The notes under the pieces are model-generated. The model was not told the DNA's origin. It saw nothing but the letters and a program-made list of their open reading frames with translations, and did no database searches. The position numbers and the translations under genes were made by a program. From an uncultured Christensenellaceae bacterium (GTDB lineage Bacteria; Bacillota; Clostridia; Christensenellales; Borkfalkiaceae), in the NCBI GenBank assembly GCA_910588465.1, contig CAJUOP010000007.1, positions 1 to 64,000 on the forward strand: DNA of 64,000 bases. The letters run 5' to 3'. Shown piece after piece: positions 61,258 through 64,000 of this stretch (position 1 is the first letter of the stretch; every line of letters starts with the position of its first letter).

Positions 61258-61290
61258 AAGCCGTCCCCCTTGCGGGACGGCTTGTTTTTT
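61258..61290 (+). terminator. Terminator of tRNA-Arg
   Basis: AAGCCGTCCC pairs with GGGACGGCTT around a six-base loop, then GTTTTTT. Confidence 0.93.
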
Positions 61291-61368
61291 GTCGTCCCCT
61301 TTTTATACGGGAAGCCTCCAACGAATAGGAAAACATATGCCGCAATATTAAAAACGAAAAGTATTCGC

Positions 61369-61397
61369 TTGCAATCCTTTGCGGACTGTGATATAAT
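61369..61397 (+). promoter_or_regulatory. Promoter of the MFS transporter
   Basis: TTGCAA (61369-61374), a 17-bp spacer and TATAAT (61392-61397), with the start codon 28 bases later. Confidence 0.85.
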
Positions 61398-61425
61398 GCG
61401 CCGTAGAACTTTGGGAGAACCAGCC

Positions 61426-62628
61426 GTGCCGAACTATAAACCGACTATTTCCGCTTGCTTTATCGGCTATATTACGCAGGCGATCGTAAACAACTTTTTG
61501 CCGCTGCTGTTTTTTATGCTGCAAACGGATTATTCCATCGCCCTATCGCAGCTTACCCTGCTTATTTCCGTCAACTTCGCCATACAACTTATCGTGGACC
61601 TCCTTGCGACCAAGCTTGTCGATAAAATCGGGATGCGCCCGTGCGTGCTCTTTGCGCACGTTTGCTGCGCGCTCGGGCTTGTCGGGCTCGCGTTCCTGCC
61701 CGATCTGCTCCCCTCCGCGTTCGCGGGATTTTTGATATGCGTATGCGTCTATGCCACGGGCGGAGGGCTGATCGAAGTCGTCATCAGTCCCGTGGTGGAA
61801 GCGACCCCCTCGAAAAACAAAGAAAAGACCATGAGTCTGCTGCACTCCTTTTACTGCTGGGGACACGTGGGCGTAGTGCTGCTTTCCACCCTGTTTTTTA
61901 CCGCGTTCGGCATTTCGAACTGGCGGATCCTCGCAGGAGTTTGGGCGGTCGTGCCGGCAGTCAACCTGGTGCTGTTTTCGTTTGCCCCCATCGCCTCGCT
62001 CATTCCCGAAGGCGAACGGGGCTACACGCTGAAAGAGTTGCTCGGTCAAAAGCTGTTCTGGATGTTCTTTCTTATGATGATCTGCGCGGGCGCGAGCGAA
62101 CAGGCGGTAAGCCAATGGGCGTCCGCGTTTGCCGAACAAGGCTTGCAGGTAAGCAAAACGATCGGCGATTTGGCGGGTCCCATGGCGTTCGCGTTTTTAA
62201 TGGGAGTATCCCGCCTGATTTACGGCAAATGGGGAGATAAAATCAACCTCGACCGATTCATGATCTTCTCGTGTATTCTCTGCTCGACATGCTATCTTGT
62301 TACCGCGCTTGTTCCCAACCCCGTGGCGGGCTTGATCGGTTGCGCGCTGTGCGGCTTCTCGGTTGGGATCATGTGGCCGGGGCTGTACAGCAAGGCTTCC
62401 GCATCCTTAAAGCTGGGAGGGAACGCTATGTTCGCGTTGCTCGCCCTCGGCGGCGATCTGGGCTGTTGGTCGGGTCCCGCCCTCGCGGGGCTGGTGGCGG
62501 ACGCGGCGGGCGGAGATCTGCATTACGGAATTTTGGCAGCCGTCGCTTTCCCTGTTCTGCTTTTGATATGCTTCCCCCTATGCAGGCTTGCCGCAAAACC
62601 GAAAGATATCACCCGAAAGCCGTTATAA
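61426..62628 (+). CDS. Major facilitator superfamily transporter
   Basis: 400 residues with 12 predicted helices. I chose the GTG at 61426, with GGGAG upstream, because the in-frame ATG at 61396 overlaps the -10 box. Sequences such as VDLLATKLVDKIGMRP between helices 2 and 3, and GDKINLDRF in the second half, match the MFS loop pattern. It resembles the fucose/glucose permease (FucP-like) group in general form. Substrate unknown. Confidence 0.88.
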   Translation: MPNYKPTISACFIGYITQAIVNNFLPLLFFMLQTDYSIALSQLTLLISVNFAIQLIVDLLATKLVDKIGMRPCVLFAHVCCALGLVGLAFLPDLLPSAFAGFLICVCVYATGGGLIEVVISPVVEATPSKNKEKTMSLLHSFYCWGHVGVVLLSTLFFTAFGISNWRILAGVWAVVPAVNLVLFSFAPIASLIPEGERGYTLKELLGQKLFWMFFLMMICAGASEQAVSQWASAFAEQGLQVSKTIGDLAGPMAFAFLMGVSRLIYGKWGDKINLDRFMIFSCILCSTCYLVTALVPNPVAGLIGCALCGFSVGIMWPGLYSKASASLKLGGNAMFALLALGGDLGCWSGPALAGLVADAAGGDLHYGILAAVAFPVLLLICFPLCRLAAKPKDITRKPL

Positions 62629-62658
62629 AAACTCCCGCGGAATTCCCGCGGGAGTTTT
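62628..62658. terminator. Bidirectional terminator
   Basis: AAAACTCCCGCGG pairs perfectly with CCGCGGGAGTTTT around five bases, between the convergent MFS and acetyltransferase genes. Confidence 0.92.
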
Positions 62659-62659
62659 G

Positions 62660-63652
62660 TTATTTCTTTTTATCGAGGTATTTTTTGGCACGCTGCGGCT
62701 TCACCGTCTCCCGACAGCGCCCGATGCAGAAATCGTCCGTTTCGAGATTCTGCGTTACCGTTGTTCCCGCCGCGATATAAACTCCGTCTCCCAACCGCAG
62801 GGGCGCGATCAGATTGCTGTTGCTGCCCAAAAAACATCCGTTGCCGACGAAAGTTTTCGATTTGGTCGTGCCGTTGTAATTCGCAAAAACCGTTCCGCAG
62901 CCCACGTTCACCCGCTCACCCAGCTCCGCGTCGCCCACGTATGCAAGGTGCGCCGCCTTGCAGCCGTCCCCGAGCACGGCGTTTTTCAGCTCTACAAAGT
63001 CGCCCACGCGGCAACCGTCGCCCACCCTGCTGCCGCCGCGCAGCAGCGCGCACGGACCGACGGTACAGTTTTTCCCCACCTGCACGCCATCCAAAAAGCT
63101 CGCGCGGATCACGGTGTTTGCCCCCACTCTGCTGTCCGTGATTTCGCTGCCCGCGCCGATCTCCGCATTCTCTCCGATCACGCTGTTTCCCTTGATACGA
63201 GCGCCCCTGCGCACAATCGCCCCCGCGCAGATCTCCGCCGTAAAATCCACCTCCGCGCCCGCTTCCACCCAAGCACCCTTTTTACAGCAGCGCAGCGCGC
63301 TCTCCCGCATCGCCCGCTCCTTTAACGCCGCAAGATCGGAAAGCGAGAACAGTCCGCCGTCCAGCTTCTGCGAGCCCAGCCGCATCTTTCCGCCGCGGTC
63401 CACGTAGCCGCCCGCAAAGGCGAAACTCCCCGCACGCTCCTTTAAAAGCTCCGTGAACGCCGCGCGCGTTAAAAGCGGATACACGGGAAAGAACACCGCC
63501 TTATCGCCTTCGGGCAGTTCGTCCTCCGCGCATACCTCCGCGTTCAGCCGCTCGCGCATCAGCTCTAACACAGGTTTTCCCAGCAACTCCAACTCGTAAC
63601 TCTTTTTTCCGCGAAACGTAAAAAAACTGCGCTTTACCAAATAAATTTTCAT
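62660..63652 (-). CDS. GlmU-like left-handed beta-helix acetyltransferase with degenerate N-domain
   Basis: 330 residues, against about 450 for GlmU. Residues about 125-320 match the GlmU acetyltransferase domain: hexapeptide repeats (GARIKGNSVIGENAEIGAGSEI), GDFVELKNAVLGDG, HLAYVGDAELGERVNVGCGT with the catalytic His, FANYNGTTKSKT and GSNSNLIAPL. The first 110 residues lack the LAAGxGTRM nucleotidyltransferase loop, so it cannot be a UDP-GlcNAc pyrophosphorylase; fragments such as LGKPVLELM hint at descent from that domain. Likely an N- or O-acetyltransferase on a sugar phosphate or nucleotide sugar. Confidence 0.83.
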   Translation of the reverse strand: MKIYLVKRSFFTFRGKKSYELELLGKPVLELMRERLNAEVCAEDELPEGDKAVFFPVYPLLTRAAFTELLKERAGSFAFAGGYVDRGGKMRLGSQKLDGGLFSLSDLAALKERAMRESALRCCKKGAWVEAGAEVDFTAEICAGAIVRRGARIKGNSVIGENAEIGAGSEITDSRVGANTVIRASFLDGVQVGKNCTVGPCALLRGGSRVGDGCRVGDFVELKNAVLGDGCKAAHLAYVGDAELGERVNVGCGTVFANYNGTTKSKTFVGNGCFLGSNSNLIAPLRLGDGVYIAAGTTVTQNLETDDFCIGRCRETVKPQRAKKYLDKKK

Positions 63653-63677
63653 GCTTTCATGTTATGCGGCAAGAAAA

Positions 63678-63699
63678 AAACCCGTTAAAAAACGGGTTT
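63678..63699 (-). terminator. Terminator of glpK
   Basis: AAACCCGTT pairs with AACGGGTTT around four bases; on the minus strand a T7 run follows. Confidence 0.85.
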
Positions 63700-63705
63700 A
63701 AGATA

Positions 63706-63724
63706 TATTATGCGTGACATAATA
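63706..63724. repeat. Short inverted repeat downstream of glpK
   Basis: TATTATG and CATAATA flank CGTGA. It could be an operator or a weak hairpin between glpK and the acetyltransferase gene; no promoter was recognised beside it. Confidence 0.4.
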
Positions 63725-63750
63725 CTATATTTCAGTCGAAATATCGCCGT

Positions 63751-64000
63751 TTATTTGCGTAAAAGCGCGCGTTCTACGGCAAAACGGTAATCTCGGTAAC
63801 CCTGCTCGACGCGCGAACGGTCCTGCGCGGGCGTAAAGATTTTTTCGGATTTTCTTAAATTTATGATTTCTTTTTCGTCCGTAAGTCCCAGCGAAACCGC
63901 GCACAGCAATGCGGCACCGAGAGCGGTGCTCTCCCGCTCGCACGGACGGTTTACCGAGATCCCCAGCACGTCCGCCTGAAACTGCATTAAAAAATCGTTG
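63751..64000 (-). CDS. glpK: Glycerol kinase, C-terminal part (gene continues beyond the right edge)
   Basis: Only the last 82 residues are in the window, from NDFLMQFQADVLGISVNRP, then ESTALGAALLCAVSLGL, to a C-terminal tail ending AVERALLRK. This is the FGGY-kinase C-terminal signature in its glycerol-kinase form. It phosphorylates glycerol to sn-glycerol 3-phosphate. No transporter (glpF) is visible on this side. Confidence 0.88.
   Translation of the reverse strand, partial: NDFLMQFQADVLGISVNRPCERESTALGAALLCAVSLGLTDEKEIINLRKSEKIFTPAQDRSRVEQGYRDYRFAVERALLRK

Overview
The window looks like chromosomal core DNA from a spore-forming member of the Bacillota, most likely class Clostridia. The pointers are spoIIGA with pro-sigE, rpmB facing yloU/asp23-fakA, ylxM-ffh-rpsP-khpA, plsX-rnc-smc-ftsY, a fused ispDF, rqcP and standalone mazF. 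Base composition is moderately high in G+C, and the intergenic gaps are AT-rich. I see no prophage, insertion sequence or CRISPR array. Species cannot be set from the sequence alone; an uncultured gut lineage is plausible.

Layout, left to right. 1-2060: the 5' part of a secreted surface-protein gene on the minus strand, with a nine-C tract that puts its start out of frame, then a cluster of short dispersed repeats. 2060-4090: a flavin reductase/rubredoxin gene, tRNA-Ala(GGC), a broken copy of that tRNA's 5' half, tmRNA with a long basic tag, and a divergent XRE regulator/zinc-ribbon membrane protein pair with palindromic operators. 4121-9366: recG, fakA, asp23, rpmB (+) and a membrane protein. 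9435-20883: a long minus-strand operon, yicC-rpoZ-priA-def-fmt-rsmB-hydrolase-rlmN-DUF3592-rpe-dipeptidase-PhnP-like. 20958-30321: ligA, pcrA, an unknown gene, rpsU, helD and an ABC exporter. 30439-38286: rpoC and rpoB. 38590-41387 (+): rqcP, ispDF and radA. 41422-52820: GNAT, trmB, dut, a membrane protein, khpA, rpsP, ffh, ylxM, ftsY, smc, rnc and plsX. 52949-60729: cation efflux, mazF (+), a TIM-barrel protein, phosphoglucomutase, two membrane proteins, sigE and spoIIGA. 60900-61080: a cluster of DnaA boxes. 61173-64000: tRNA-Arg, an MFS transporter, a GlmU-like acetyltransferase and the 3' end of glpK.

Most genes left of 61 kb lie on the minus strand, as if transcribed with a replication fork moving left from the DnaA-box cluster. 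Many functions concern information processing: transcription (rpoB, rpoC, rpoZ, helD), translation and protein maturation (def, fmt, rsmB, rlmN, rpsU, rpsP, rpmB), ribosome rescue (ssrA, rqcP), protein targeting (ffh, ftsY, ylxM) and replication, repair or segregation (priA, ligA, pcrA, recG, radA, smc).

Points that stand out are the putative phase-variable surface gene, the DnaA-box cluster far from dnaA, several promoters whose -10 box lies 6-8 nt from a start codon without a Shine-Dalgarno sequence, the tRNA-Ala relic beside tmRNA, the long tmRNA tag, and an unusual 188-nt overlap of spoIIGA with sigE.
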